Assembly: GCA_013365325.1 (NCBI GenBank)
Contig: JABVXV010000339.1
Location: forward strand, 1-64,000
Direction: 5' to 3'
Length of the DNA: 64,000 bases
Source: Dipetalonema caudispina
Lineage: Eukaryota; Nematoda; Chromadorea; Rhabditida; Onchocercidae
The notes beneath the pieces were generated by a model. It ran no database searches, was not told where the DNA came from, and was given only the letters and a program-made list of their open reading frames with translations. Within the stretch, counting starts at the first letter, position 1, and every line of letters starts with the position of its first letter. A program made the translations under genes and the position numbers. Shown one piece after another: positions 39,701 through 52,548 of the stretch.

Positions 39701-41399
39701 TTTGTATAGTTCTGTAACATAATACCTATTTATGATCAAAGGTGAAGTCATAGATGGTAAGCTGAATTCAAATTTCCAACACCATAGTTTACTTTACCTA
39801 CATATCCACAAAAATGTCTTATTTTCATTACTCTTTCTTGTGAAAGAAAACATTATAATACATTGGAAATCATGTAAAAAACCAAACCTCTATTTTATTC
39901 TCGATATTAATTAACCAGCCTTCAAAATTATACTTTACAGCAATATTCACCAATTTTTGCACCGTTTTTGCCACATTATCTTCGTTTTTCAGAAATTCTT
40001 TACAAAGATCAGCTCCTCCATGCCATTCGGTAATTAATGTCCCTGAATACCATGAAAGAAAAACAATATGAAGGAAAGAGTAAATATTTTCAATTACTAA
40101 ACACAATTACCAAGACTGTCTGATGTATCAGAATAATATCATGAGAAAGATTATCTGCCAAATTTAACAAATGATGCGAAGCATTAAACTATCTCAACTA
40201 ATTTTTCTGCTGAAAAGATTATCAATTCTTCGCAGTACTAGTACTAGACAATTTCTTTGTTTAATCTTATTGATAATTCATTCTATATTCTTTTTTTTAA
40301 CTTTATTCAAAAATGTTCATAACTCAGAGTCCCATTTACAGCCTAATTAATCATTACTTTGATCAAAACAATTCTTTCATTTTACGAAAGATTAAGAGAG
40401 TTGTTTATTCGGATAAACTTACTACATTTCAAATCACAAGTTTAAGTTTTCTATATATTAATACGGATACAATTCACAACTATACCGTTGCATATCGGAC
40501 ATATGGGAAATTTTTATTTTATTATTAAATTCTGTATTGCTAAACCCACTGTAAATTAAATCCAGTAATTTCATTTAAATGATAATTTTTCCTTTGAAAA
40601 CCCCGACTAAAATAAAAACCGCTTAATTCAAAGATACATATCCTACCCTGCCAGAAATAATATTGCAAAAATTTTCCTTTTCCGACACATTTTCTAACCT
40701 TCTTTTTTATATCTTATTAATTATATCCTTTTCTCGTTAATCCATCCCAATTCAAGATTTCGTAGGCAAAAACGATATCACAATCTCAAAAGGGGACCAC
40801 GATGCTGCCTGTTTAGCTAACAATTTTAATGCACTTAATAATATGGTTACTGATAGAAACTCCAACTTACTGACAATTTTGAAAAATATTTCAATTATTA
40901 ATGTTACCTAAAATTTAATGTAGTTATATCTTGTGTAGGTTACTTACAATAAGAGAAAAAAAGTGATTGAAATTCACTTACCAAGTACTATAACACCGTG
41001 CATATGAGCTTGATTAATCCAGCCTAAAGGTGGAATGGTAATGAAATTATGCGAGAAATATACAAAAATATCGATGTACCACCAATGAAAAAATATAAAT
41101 GGAGCTGTTGAATCTGTTACTTTACAACCATCTAATCTAAAAAAATATATATATAAATGTATAATGTAAATATATCTATCGATTAGTAAATACGTAATAA
41201 GATCATTTTGTAACAAAATTTGAAATTACCTTTCTTCATCGAGATATCCTCCTTTCATATCATGGCAAAGTAACGTCTCTGGATAATCGCGATGCCTTGT
41301 ATAATTCTCCAGTGAATTACCAATAAGACAATGTGGAACAATGTTTTCATCCCAATTCCATAATTGACTGAGCTCCGTTATGGGACATGTTGTCAACAT
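36739..41399 (-). CDS. eng-1: Cytosolic endo-beta-N-acetylglucosaminidase (GH85)
   Basis: Nine exons in transcription order: 41399-41230, 41136-40982, 40042-39888, 39275-39124, 38937-38798, 38480-38351, 38058-37956, 37435-37329 and 37003-36739; 458 aa, phases consistent. ENGase cleaves the chitobiose core of free or misfolded-glycoprotein N-glycans in the cytosol. GH85 landmarks in order: CHDMKGGYLDEER, the FHWWYIDIFVYFSHNF block, ITIPPLGWINQAHMHGV, ITEWHGG, then WLINIEN with the catalytic pair Asn154 and Glu156. These are followed by VIWYDSV, DGIFLNYIWD, VFVGVDCFGRG and LSVALFAPGW. No signal peptide is present, fitting a cytosolic enzyme; an in-frame stop lies just upstream of the ATG. The acceptor at exon 38937 is an unusual aaaaaag but is required by phase and homology. 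The 939-bp second intron holds no other exon. Confidence 0.92.
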
Positions 41400-42551
41400 C
41401 AGTAACAAAAATATTTAGCACTCCTCTGATGAATTTTCGTACCAACCGGTGACGATATTCTACAAGACAAAATAAAAAAAAAAAAAAATATTATAAACAT
41501 TGATAATGTCGTGAAATTTATCATAATTTTCAGCACTATCCCAGCTGAATCTTAAAATACCGGCAAAGATTGAAAGATAGTGCTAAATCACGGTAAGATA
41601 TATTTTCGGATGCTACAAGCAAATCAGGAAAAAAAAAAGTTGTTGGCTTAATAGCAAAGCCAAGTATTTCAAACAATTATTAACAGCAGAAATCGAAACT
41701 GGATAGAACACACTATGACTGGAAACGCAAACTGGTTTTAATGTTATTAATGTGTGATTGACAGTATGCAAGCTCTTTCACAATTGTGGAATTTACAATA
41801 TCGAATGATCGACAATTCTTTTCCCGATTTTGAAATAACATTTTGATAAAGTATGAAAAGCCCAACTCTACACTTATTATATACATACAGGAAACATCAA
41901 ATAAATAAATAAATTATATAAAGAAAATAAAATCGCAAGCAACATCATTTAATGATCCATCATACAAGTCATTTGAAACGAAAAAATTAAAAAATGGAAC
42001 AATTTACAGCCGTAGATGATTGGACCAAAAATTTGCTTGACTGAGCAACTTATAGAAAACAAGCACGATACTAACATCCTGATAAATCCAACAAATTTTA
42101 GACATTTAGCATTAAAATTAGAAAACAAGTATCATTTACTATTAAATGAATCAGAAAACAAGTAAAGAATGCTGAATGCTGAAAAAAATAAAATTCGAAG
42201 ACCCTGTGGTACTAGAAATGTCACAATACGTTAGGAAGAGGCCTGCTAACCTAATGATATTCAATTATAAATGTCGCAATGATCCATTTAAAACAAAAAA
42301 AGTAATTTATTTAACCAGTCGAACCGCATCATAACCCACTTGAAAATAAATAATTTTAAGTGTGAAAGCTAAAGTACCATGAAATTTATCATCACTAAAT
42401 TGAACCAAAGTTGGATTATTGCAAAAACATTAACCGCATTAATATTTGAGCAAAGAAATCAGATACATGAGAAATAAATAAGTAGGCATAGAGAAATAAT
42501 ACAAATCAAAATAAAGAAAAAAAAACAAAACAGTACTGACTGAATTTCACT
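41400..42551. other. Spacer between canopy and eng-1
   Basis: Both flanking genes are on the - strand with canopy upstream. The gap of about 1.15 kb is long for a nematode operon, whose genes are usually a few hundred bases apart. It probably contains the eng-1 promoter and the canopy 3' UTR. No exon was seen. Confidence 0.5.
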
Positions 42552-44376
42552 TTAGAGTTCATCATCCATCCTATCAACATCCCTCTTTAACATATCCAAT
42601 GCTTTTTCCACCGTTTTCTCTTTCTCTTTATCACTCAGAATTTGCGCTTTTCCAGACTCTTCATCCGTCATTGGTGTAACGTCAACAGCTGTACATACTT
42701 CTGAAGAAAACATTGATCAATTTGGATCGAATATTTGCTCTGCCAATTTAATTTTAGCTTTCCAATTCTAGAAGAAAACAGTAAATCTCGATTTGATCCA
42801 AAATATATGAAAAGTAAGCTAACCACGAAAGCAGCAGTAGCATTTGGTCATTTAATACAACGTATATCCTAAGCAGAAGGAGAAACAATACTATACATAC
42901 GACTTTAAAAAGATTTAAAAGCGTCAAAAATTTTGTAATCAACACTTCAATACCACGAACTTATTGTATCATGGCAGAATTGACGCACTGGTTCTTCACG
43001 TTTTTTGCGTGCGAATTTAATTAACTGATCTTCGTAGGAATCCAGAAAATCACTACACTGAAGTAAAAAAAACAGTTAATTCAATTAGAAATGAGAATTC
43101 AGAGAGGGAAATTAAATATTAACCAAACTTCTCTTACCTTTTATTCCTACTTATTTACTCATATACAGGGTCACAATTTGTCACATGAGAGATAGAGAGA
43201 GAAAGGTGAAGGGAAGATGAACAGTAATATAAAGGAATCTAAATTTTTATTCAACGAAAAATCTAAATTTATTTTATAATCGATCGATAGGTAAATACCG
43301 CATCTTCAAACTGGTGGATGGTTAAATGTTCGGGTACTTGTTTTAATTTCAATGTTGCACGACGCGCATAAACACCTTTTCCGGTTCTAGGATGTACAAC
43401 AGCAGTCCATTCCGAAGTTTTATCACAGACTGTCTCCAGTATTTCCGACAATTGAATTTCGGATCTCCATAATCGCCCCTTCAAAGACAACAACGATAGT
43501 CTTGTTTATATCTAATGAATATTTTGAAATTTCTTTCAGTCTCAAAAAATCTCGAAAAATTTGTTCTTCTAATAACAATAACTTTTCACCCACCCGTCTT
43601 CCTTCTTTTGATTATTTTTCTTATGTTCCTTAATTAGTCACATATTCAGGAAATCAATACCAAAAGTACGAAAGATAATGATCCATAATGTCAAATTTTT
43701 GTCGAAATTTTGATAGGGAAAAAGAGGAAAGAAGGAAGGATTGCAAGCATCATGAAAATGATTTTTTTTTGGGATTTACAATTGTATTACTTTATCAGCA
43801 ATGCCTTGAATTTTCGTTTCACTCGATTGGTAATAACTTTTTCCTCGTATTTTTTCTTCTAATTCAGCAATCTTTATTTCCATTTCTGTCACAACCATTG
43901 TACAAGCTAAAAACGAAATAATCAGCTTGTTTTATTGTTCAATCATTATTATTCAATTTATCATCACAACAATTTGTCAGGATAAAAGAATCATAACATC
44001 AAAACATCACGTAACTTACTCTCCACAATTACTGCTCGGAAGTGAATAGGTACCGACTAAGCCGAGTAGTTGTCAAATATGACATAATGTCTAGGCGTAA
44101 TGATAATCATCCCAGAAGTATGTTATGCTATATCCACTTGTAAATCTCATTATAACTTATGGTTTTGAAATCAGCAGTACTCTGATAAGAATTAGTAGTG
44201 CTACAATCACTGATTCGTGAAAGATACATATATTGGGTAGTGCAAGTGATAATCAGTGATATGTGATAAACATTACCTCCGCAAGTAACACTAGCCATCG
44301 AAACGGCAAGACAATCAGTTATCAGTGATAGAGGAAGATATAATGATATCCAGATCAACTGCACAAGGTAATCCAT
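42552..44376 (-). CDS. Canopy-family ER protein (saposin-like)
   Basis: Five exons in transcription order: 44376-44277, 43906-43791, 43478-43299, 43057-42961 and 42700-42552; 213 aa, phases consistent. Canopy (CNPY/MSAP) proteins are ER-resident, disulfide-rich saposin-like proteins that help maturation or signalling of membrane receptors. A hydrophobic signal peptide (residues 1 to about 25) precedes a CGAC motif at 32-35, exactly as in CNPY2, spanning the first splice junction. Next come RSEIQLSEILETVCDKTSEW (matching CNPY2 ARSEAHLTELLEEVCDRM), then CSDFLDSYEDQLIKF and a Cys-containing FCHDTIKVC segment. The acidic and Lys-rich tail ends in RMDDEL, close to the HDEL/KDEL retrieval signals of the family. 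The acceptor at 43478 (ctttgaag) is weak. Which vertebrate paralogue it matches best cannot be settled here; CNPY2-like is the closest reading. Confidence 0.88.
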
Positions 44377-46712
44377 TCACCAGCACTCTATAAATATTTC
44401 GCATTTTCAATTTTTTTTTTCTTGAAAATTTAAAAATAAAATAATAATTTTATAAAAATGTCGTAATAATTCGAAGACAAAAAATGACCATTTTGCAAAA
44501 TGACCCGTTCAAATGAAAAACTACTTAATATAAAATCACCTAATGGTGACCTCAATTTCTTATGTATATTCCAATAATATAAGTTAGGAAAACAGTTATG
44601 CGTTTTCTCTTTTTCATCTTTTTTTCTTTTTTTTTTTTTGGAATACTTTATTTTCTTTAAGCATCTCAACTTTTCGGCATATACAATAGCATGTTTATAT
44701 TTTAGATGAATTTATTAAACGTTTGCTTTGTAATTTATTTCAATATGTGCGAAAAAGTGTTGCATATTGAAAAAAAAAAATTAAAAAAAAAATGGAAACA
44801 TTATCTGTATAATGTATATGATGACTAGCAATTATGGGGTAATTTATTATGAAGAGGCTAATTTAAGTTATGCAAAATATGCTCTACAAAAATAATTATA
44901 TGTCATGGTCAATAAAAAAAAAAAAAAAAAAGCACACAAATATCTAAAGCGATCGATTCAACATAAAAATTTGATAGTAAATATGAAATTTAAAGATAAC
45001 TGTCACATTTAATAACATTAAGTTAGGACAAAAAAAAAATTAGCATAAAAATGTGGCGTAAAAAAAAGTTAGCATAGAAATGTGACAAATATCATATTAT
45101 ATACTACATATTTACCATTAAATTTTTATATAAAATACAAAATATTAACATCCAATCAACAATAATCTCAAATATTAAACATATCACGTACAACAACGTA
45201 ATAAACCAACGTCTAACTCACGTGTGATTTGTAATGTTGAGTTGCACTAATTGCGTTGTGGCATTTTACGGGACTCGTTAAATACGCTTCCATTCTCGTT
45301 ATGGTCAGCTGGCTGTTATTATGTATTGTGAAGTTTTGTTGGGTTATTTTGGGCGTATAACTTATATTATATTTAGGAATTTAAAGTTCTATTGGGAATG
45401 TAACATTCTTATTCCCTTTGACCTTTAACCTTGACTAAATTACTGTCAGCAGTAGTCGTTATTGTTGATCATTGATTTTGATTAATTGATTCTTATCCAT
45501 TTTTACCATTTATTAGCTTCTTCGTCACTTTCCTTATTATAGAGCATTAGTTTTGATGATTTAATATTCTTTCAAGTTTCACTACTGTAATAGCATTCAT
45601 TACTGATCACTGATTATCCTTGCTTATTCGGTTCTAGTTCACTTTTATGATTATTAAACACTGATTATAGCTATTATTACTAGCTATTGAATATAATGAT
45701 TAGGTTCTTGTTCGTTTCATCATCGTTATAGAATACTAATTTTGGAATTCTGTTCGTCATTGTTTTCACCATTATGGAGCACTGATATGAGTTTTCTCAC
45801 AGACTTTCCTCATTATTGACCAATGACCACACAGATTCAGTAATTCGTAGGCATTTTTTGTTACTGACCATTGTTTATAAAAGCTCCTGTCTAAATTTAT
45901 CAATGCTTCCTTGTGTCATTATTAGCCACTGGTTTTAACAGTTCTATTCCTTCTTACTTTCATTATTGTTGACCATTAGTCTTACAGGTTTGATTTTTAT
46001 GCATATGCGTTATTTTGAACTCAAATTTCGAAATATTTGATCATCTATAAAGTTATAAATTTTAGCAAATTTCTGATATGAATGGGATAAAACTTGAAAG
46101 CTGATATAAAGCATGAAATTTAATTTTAAAATTCTTGGAAAATCTGCTGAAAATACTGTATTAAATATAGACAGCTAGCTCAGATACCTTCCCAGAAAGA
46201 AACTGAGTGGCAGAAAATCAATGAGATGCGAGTTCTGAAGTATTTATCTGGAAATCTATCCAAACATGCAGTGTAATCTAAAATTGATTGGAAGACCTAA
46301 TTTGCTCAAATTGCTTAAATTATTTACTGAATTTCTCATTTAATTTCCTTTTTAATCATCTGTTTCAATTACCTGTTTCTTTTCATTGCTTCTTTTTTGT
46401 AGTCTTGCAAGCTACGCAAAATTTTTGTATATATCAAGGCAAGTAAAGTTGAACTTGAATTGCAGAAACTTAATGATAAGTTAATTCAAAAAAGAATGAG
46501 TAGTTGAATGAAGATAGGGAAGAGGAAGAAGAAAAGGTGTTTCATCTGATTTTATAAGAAATTATTCTAGATTTTTCGAAAGTTATCAACACCTTCAAAA
46601 ATGAAAAAAAAAATCGCGAGTATATCCCCTATCATGCATATAATTTCATTTATATTTATCTAAGATCGACATTTTGTTGTTTCCTATATATGGTGTTTTT
46701 TCTTTTTTTCAG
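44377..46712. other. Divergent intergenic region
   Basis: Shared upstream region of canopy (-) and SAP30 (+). It contains a short near-duplicate at about 45030-45085 (two units of ttagcataRaaatgtg) and a degenerate tandem repeat at about 45440-45995. No exon was recognised. Confidence 0.55.
45440..45995. repeat. Degenerate satellite-like repeat
   Basis: Motifs such as (c)attattgaccaNtg, gcactgattttRa and ttctNgttcNctttcat recur about every 60-70 bases. Examples are gatcattgattttgat, gagcattagttttgat, gatcactgattatcc, aacactgattatagc, gagcactgatatgag, gaccattagtcttac. This looks like an old tandem array eroded by point changes. It lies about 750 bp upstream of the SAP30 start codon. Confidence 0.55.
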
Positions 46713-46746
46713 GAAAGTTCTTTAGCAGGAAAAAAAGTAGATAAGG

Positions 46747-49700
46747 ATGTCTTGCCCGATGTTGGAATCAAAACTTTCGGCATCAGTAGCGGCTAAAGCA
46801 TCGATCAGTGTCACCCCACCAGTTACTGCTATTACTAGTACTACCAACAGTGATAATTCTGCTACTACTAATAGTACGATTAACTCAATGACTTATCCTT
46901 ACAAGAAGCGCGTTCGGGATGAGTTTGAAAAAAGGCAACGTGAACTCGAAGAGGAAGAGAAACGATTGCAGTTATTGGCGCAAGCAGAACAACATTTGCA
47001 ACTGCAACAAGAGCAGCAGCAACAATATTGTCAGCTTCAACAACAACACAAGAAGCAACCACCAAAAAAGCAGCAACAAAGACAGAAATACAAACCACAA
47101 CCAGGAACCTCAGATATAGCAACAACTTCTGCAGCTGTAATTACTGCTTCTGGAAATGTTTCAGGTTAGTTTAATTAATAAAAGATTGGTGTGTCTCTTA
47201 TCCCATGTGGAATTAATTTGTGGAAGCCAATCAACTTTTAATCATTCCCATGTTTGATCTGGTCCTTTTTTAATGCTTATCTGATACTTAACTTTACGAT
47301 TTCATGTAATAATCTAAGTTAATGCCGTACTATCTGACCGTTGCTGCTATTATATCGGGATGAGACCATTAAGAAGGGTATATAACAGACGTGTGCCGCA
47401 AAGTTTCGACCTATAAACCCCCATTCGTTTCCTTAAAAATATTTATTTTGGAAAAAAATTTCAGATGAGGTAGGTACGAGTGGTATAAGTCGACCTGAAC
47501 TTCCAAATGCCGAAATGCCACATCAGCAATTACCTGATGACGAATCAGATGTTGCAGAAGAAGAAGCAGAGGAAACATCCAGTGATGATTCTGATTCTTC
47601 AGGTGCAATTTTTTTTCTTTTGATTATCAAATTGGGGGAAAACTGGATCTAAGCACTTCTTTCAGATTTCGAAGAAAACGAAATCTGAAAGATTTTTCAC
47701 TGAAGTCAGAAATATTTAGTTTCTGTCCTCCTAATTAAACTAGACAAAAATAAGGACGAGAACAACTGACGTTAGGTTCAATAGCATCCACTTCATGCTC
47801 GACGGCTTCTAATTTGGGGCACCAAAAAAGATTGAAAAGCTTTTTAAACCTTTCAAAATAGATCATAATTAAAATTGGGATAGGTATGTTCTCTATTTAA
47901 TCACATTATGATAGTAATACAAGTATGACATGGAGTGATCTTTCATATTTGACCTTAAGGTTGGAGAGATGAACAAGTACAAAGTAAAATGTGTAGCGCT
48001 TATGGTTTAGAGCTGGGATATATTGAAATTATGCCAACAAGGAATATGATGTTTTTTTTTATTTTTTTCTTTTGAATTAAGATGATACCATGTTTTTTTT
48101 TTTTTATTTTTTGTTTCCCTCTGTTTTATTCGTTTAGTATTTCTATCATTTCTATCAATACCTAATCAAAGATGGATTAACAGAAATTGTTCAATCATTG
48201 ACTTTTAGATTTCCTTTACAATGTAAAATGTTTAGCACTCCTCTGTTACAGAATTGTGGTGCTAGGTGGCGATTCGTGCAACTGGCTTTATTTGATATTA
48301 AGTCCTTTTCAGGCAGTACTAATTGGTCTGAACTTGATCAGGCTGCTTTGGAAGCGAAAGCATGTTGTTGTTTGGCAACTCTCACTGGTGGAAAAGCCAT
48401 AGCATGTGGTCGTCCTGCATTTGGTATTTGGTTCAGCAACAAATTACGACAAAAGGCATTGAAAAAGAATCTCCCATTTGCATACAATAAAGGGGTAATT
48501 ATTTTAAATAATATTGCAAATCATTTAAATTTTTGTTAAAGAATGAGGAAAATACTTTTTTTTTTTTTCTTCAGATTTTCCATATTTGATGGCAGTTTAG
48601 CGTGCGATTCGTTTAAAACAGACCGGATATTTGAATTCTAAACATTTTCAAAACTGGAAGATGAATGGGATTAGAAGAGCATCTTTTCTTCATGATCTAT
48701 TCGTTTTCAAAACTTCCAATTCTTTACAGCTTTGTAATATGATGAGTGGAAGAGGTTATCATTCTTGAGTAAACAATGAACTTTGCAGAGAGGACATTGG
48801 TATACATGCCTGTTTCACTATCGTGTAATCATGCATGAACCAAAATTAAAGCCTAATGAGAAGTATGAAGCAAGAGACCTTACCAAATATTTGGCGCCAG
48901 AAGTGACAGAAGATGAATTTCAAGCCTTCAAGAATGATCCATTGACAAGAGTGAGTTGCTTCTTCCTTGAGAATTTTCTTCCAACTTTTCAAACCTTTTA
49001 ATATTCTGGATTGTTACATATCAAACTGACTCTCAAATGCGCTCATCTTTCAGAGTTATATGAAAGATTACGAACAGTTAATGGCGACGCGTGAAATGCA
49101 AAAAAAGAAAAAGAAGAAGGTTTGCACTTACATATTTTTGTGACACAAAAAAATGGGTGACTATAACAAAGAGATGTGTTCTAAGCGATTGGGTAATAGA
49201 AATTTTTCCAGTCAAAACCTTTTAAATTTCAGAAAGGACGACCCGGAACAACTGGTGGTGATGCTGAAACAAGCGATGATGAAACTCCAAGGTATGCTTG
49301 TGAATCTTTTAAAGATTTAATTGAAACAGCTCATGCATTTTGTACAAAACTGTTGGGTTTTTTATGGTTCTGTTTTAAATTATGTATAACTTCATGAATT
49401 TATTATAGTGTTGGTGCATTGACCGGAATTTGGCCATTCATGAGCACAGATTTTCACACTATGAAGGGAGATGAGGAAGTGAATGCATCGGCGTCAGGGG
49501 AAGGACCAACAACTTCAGCTGTAACTTTTTGTGTTTTGCAGTGTGATGTTGAAATTTACAGTTTATCGGCTAATAGCTTACTAGAGCAGTTTGCTCGCTA
49601 CAATTTTTTTTTCCTTTTTTTTGAAGTAATATAAATTAAAATTCGAGTGTTAATAAGAAACAAGCTGTACCGGATGATATAACATTGGTAGAGTTTAGAT

Positions 49701-50812
49701 TTTGTTTATCATAATTAAAGTGAAGAGAAAGTGTGGCATAAATACTCCTGGGGAACATTTTTTTTTAACTCTGTAGAGCTCTTAATTGGAAGAGTCAAAA
49801 AATATGCTCTGATAGCACTGATAACTAAGTAGGAGAGCGAATGTAATTCTGTGTATTGTCTCAACTCATTTCTAATTGCACTTGTTGTGGGAGTTCACTG
49901 GAGAGAATGGGAAAGTTCCTTTTGCAACCGCGGTGAAAAATAGATATTATTTAATGTAATGGGAGACATTGAAGCTCGTGAAAGTGGCTTTTGGTTGGCT
50001 GAATAGAATTTTTTTAAAATTGCTTTTTCAGCCTCTGCAAGTACCTTTTCATGCTCTTTCGGCTACTACCTTACGACGTTACAAAAAATATTTCAATCTT
50101 CCCCATCGTTCAAGCACCAATACAAAACAACAGGTCCTAAAATTTAAATTAATTCGAACTCAACTGGCTATTATCATTCGATTCATTATTGCTTGCTTAG
50201 ATGCGTAAGATGTCGCTTGATGAGCATGATGATAAAGGCAACTAGGGAGTGCGATAGCGATTAGAAAATGTTCCGTGAATTTTTTCTTTTTGAAGTATGT
50301 ATTCTTTTCATGCATTTGAAAAAGCTAATATATTTGGAACGCGTTCTTCTGTAAGATATTTAAGAAAAGGATTGGAATTGTTGTTCTGCGGCATAATTAG
50401 AAATATGATTTTCCTTTTTTTTTTTTGAACCAAAGGTGCTCAGAAGTCTGGTTAAATGTAGTTGAAGCAGTGAAGCTTGTTATTCATGATGGTTTGATCG
50501 CTCCTGCATCTCTGAACATTTTAATGTCATACGGTTTAGATGATGAATGTATATTCCGGTCAGCTTATGTACTGCCGCAGCTAACTTGTAACAAGAAATT
50601 TGAAACATTCATGATACAAGAATTCGGTATATAGAAGTTTTGAAAATATCAGAAATGGCATTGCTGTGAAATCAGTTTAATTGCAGCTACTGGAAGGTAT
50701 ATTGGAACACTTCGAGACAATTGATGCTCCCGCATTCGAGACAATTGCTCATTTTCTGCATATTGCAAAAACGCATAAAAATAAGCTGGATTATCCGACT
50801 GCCGATTCGTAA
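46747..50812 (+). CDS. SAP30: SAP30-family Sin3/HDAC co-repressor subunit
   Basis: Nine exons: 46747-47164, 47465-47602, 48313-48494, 48789-48950, 49054-49119, 49233-49291, 49409-49520, 50032-50133 and 50687-50812; 454 aa, phases consistent. SAP30 stabilises the Sin3-HDAC complex and contacts nucleic acid and phosphoinositides. The zinc finger is visible: a CCC run at 203-205, Cys217 (ACGRPA), Cys253 and His256 (HWYTCLFHYRV), matching the SAP30 CCL...CGR...C..H pattern. The Sin3-binding domain follows at about 384-440 (TTLRRYKKYFNLPHR, then LLEGILEHFETID). The protein is about twice the usual 220 aa. Residues 1-185 add Thr/Ser-rich, coiled-coil EEEEKR and long Gln-rich segments plus an acidic Ser/Asp tract. 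A Lys-rich stretch and a linker of about 80 aa sit between finger and Sin3 domain. An acceptor ends at 46712. An alternative short 3' exon may exist at 50202. Confidence 0.88.
47658..47692 (+). other. Perfect hairpin in SAP30 intron 2
   Basis: Bases 47658-47671 and 47679-47692 are perfect inverted copies (arm core ctttcagatttcg, 14 bp with the closing pair) around a 7-base loop, aagaaaa. RNA from the + strand would fold into a strong stem. Note that the 5' arm contains tttcag and could hide or expose a splice acceptor. Confidence 0.8.
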
Positions 50813-52225
50813 ATGATGGTCTAGTGCTCTAGAAATGAGAAATAAGGTACCTTTCATCATTTGCACTTTTTGTAAAGATTGTACATGTAAATATGTTCAT
50901 TTCAACTTCATATCATGAGCATTTTTCTATAAGGCATCGTTAGTGTGAATGCTCAGGGCATTTAGATGATCGATATGTTGTCTGTGTATAAATTTTATTC
51001 ATCTTATTTTTTTGTAGCGAAAATTGTGGATGAAATTTGATTTCCCTCATTCTCGAACTTCATGATCTTTTTTGTTTTTGTCTTAAACCTACATCTCAAC
51101 TTATTATCTGTTACAGTAATGTTAAAAATGAGGAAGTTATCATTTTTTGAACAGTTTTTAAAATCCTACTTAGTTTTAGAGGTTTTGTTTGTTCATTAGT
51201 CGAAGAAATATTTGTCCAAATTGTACGGATATTGACTGTAGCTTGCTTTTTGAACTAAAAGACATTTTCATATGTAGATTTTTTGATTGAGACGTAAAAG
51301 TTATGAGCTACATGATTAATACTCATTCTCTCAATGTCTGTCAAATTCTCAGCAATGACTTTATTAATACTTTTCAGAAATAACCCTCTTCTTCTAATTT
51401 TGCCGAAAGCTGAATGTTTACTATATCTTTATTTGCTCAGTATCTCAGGGAATTTTTGCGCAAAGTCGTGGCAGCTAAGGAAATAGATCTGAAGTCATTG
51501 CCAAGAAACTGCGGAAGAGCTAGGAAATATTATGACTTCCATTTATTTATACGAAGAAGGCAATTCATTGTTCTACGGTGACCTTTTTTTTGGAAAATGT
51601 ATGCATTAACGGTGCTTTCTTTTTTATCCTTCAACAGAGGAAATTTCGGATATGTGCTTTTTTAAATTGGTTGCCATGACTTTTTTTGTTAACACCAAGT
51701 GCCTGTGTATAATTAATTCGTGATGGATCATTCATTAGAGTATTTTTTTATTGACGATGTCAGTAGAGTTTTTTCAACCAGTTTTCTTCAAAGGATTTTT
51801 TTTTTTAAACTTTCATCAATATGAGCAAATATACATATAATTATTTTCATTTCAAGCCATTTTGTTATTCAGAAAAGGTGCAGAAATTTGTGATAAATCA
51901 TACAATATGACATACAGTTGAATAACATGCAGCGATACAGTATATTACTGAATGATCATATATTCAGAAGGTCTCTTTTTCTTTGCTTTTAAGTTATAGA
52001 TCAAATTAAGGCCAAACTTCCTACCTTCACCAGAAAAAAAAAAAAAACGGCGAAATGGAAGAAAGATAAATTCAAGAAACCCAAATCCCTAATCCCCTTT
52101 TTATCAAAGAAATTTCTAGAGTACCAGATGATCCTTGAAAGAAAGTGAAAAAGAAATTCCAGATTAAGGCATGATTAGCTGTGTTTTGTTCAGAATTATT
52201 TCGCATAAAGAGTATAGTTTTGAGA
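50813..52225. other. Intergenic between convergent genes
   Basis: 3' regions of SAP30 (+) and the globin gene (-). No coding exon was recognised. Confidence 0.55.
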
Positions 52226-52514
52226 TTAAATCTTGTATCGGTCATTCATGAAATCATCGATAATTTTGTTAGGATCAAAAGGTTTCGGCGGAGTTGATAG
52301 TGATGATTGCGATGAGAATTGCCTGTAAGAAGCATATATGATGATAACATATGTCCGATATCATAAATAATTTTTGCGAACGGAGAAATGAAATCTGGGA
52401 AGAAAAACAAGTGATACATACTTGAAATTTTGGTATTTGTTAAATTCATAATTAGCTCCTGCATTTGGGTTTTTAAAAAATCGACCAGTCGTTGGATTAG
52501 GAATCTAAAAATGA

Positions 52515-52548
<34 letters not shown>

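Noticed and set aside
43688..43921. 77-codon + strand frame over canopy exon 2
   Set aside because: Antisense to a well-supported canopy exon.
46880..47125. 81-codon minus-strand frame opposite SAP30 exon 1
   Set aside because: Antisense shadow of Gln/Lys codons.
50425..50634. Open frame in the last SAP30 intron (WLNVVEAVKLVIHDGLIAPA...)
   Set aside because: Mildly coding-like, but the Sin3-binding domain continues directly from 50133 to 50687 by homology and phase. No matching splice phase was found for this segment.
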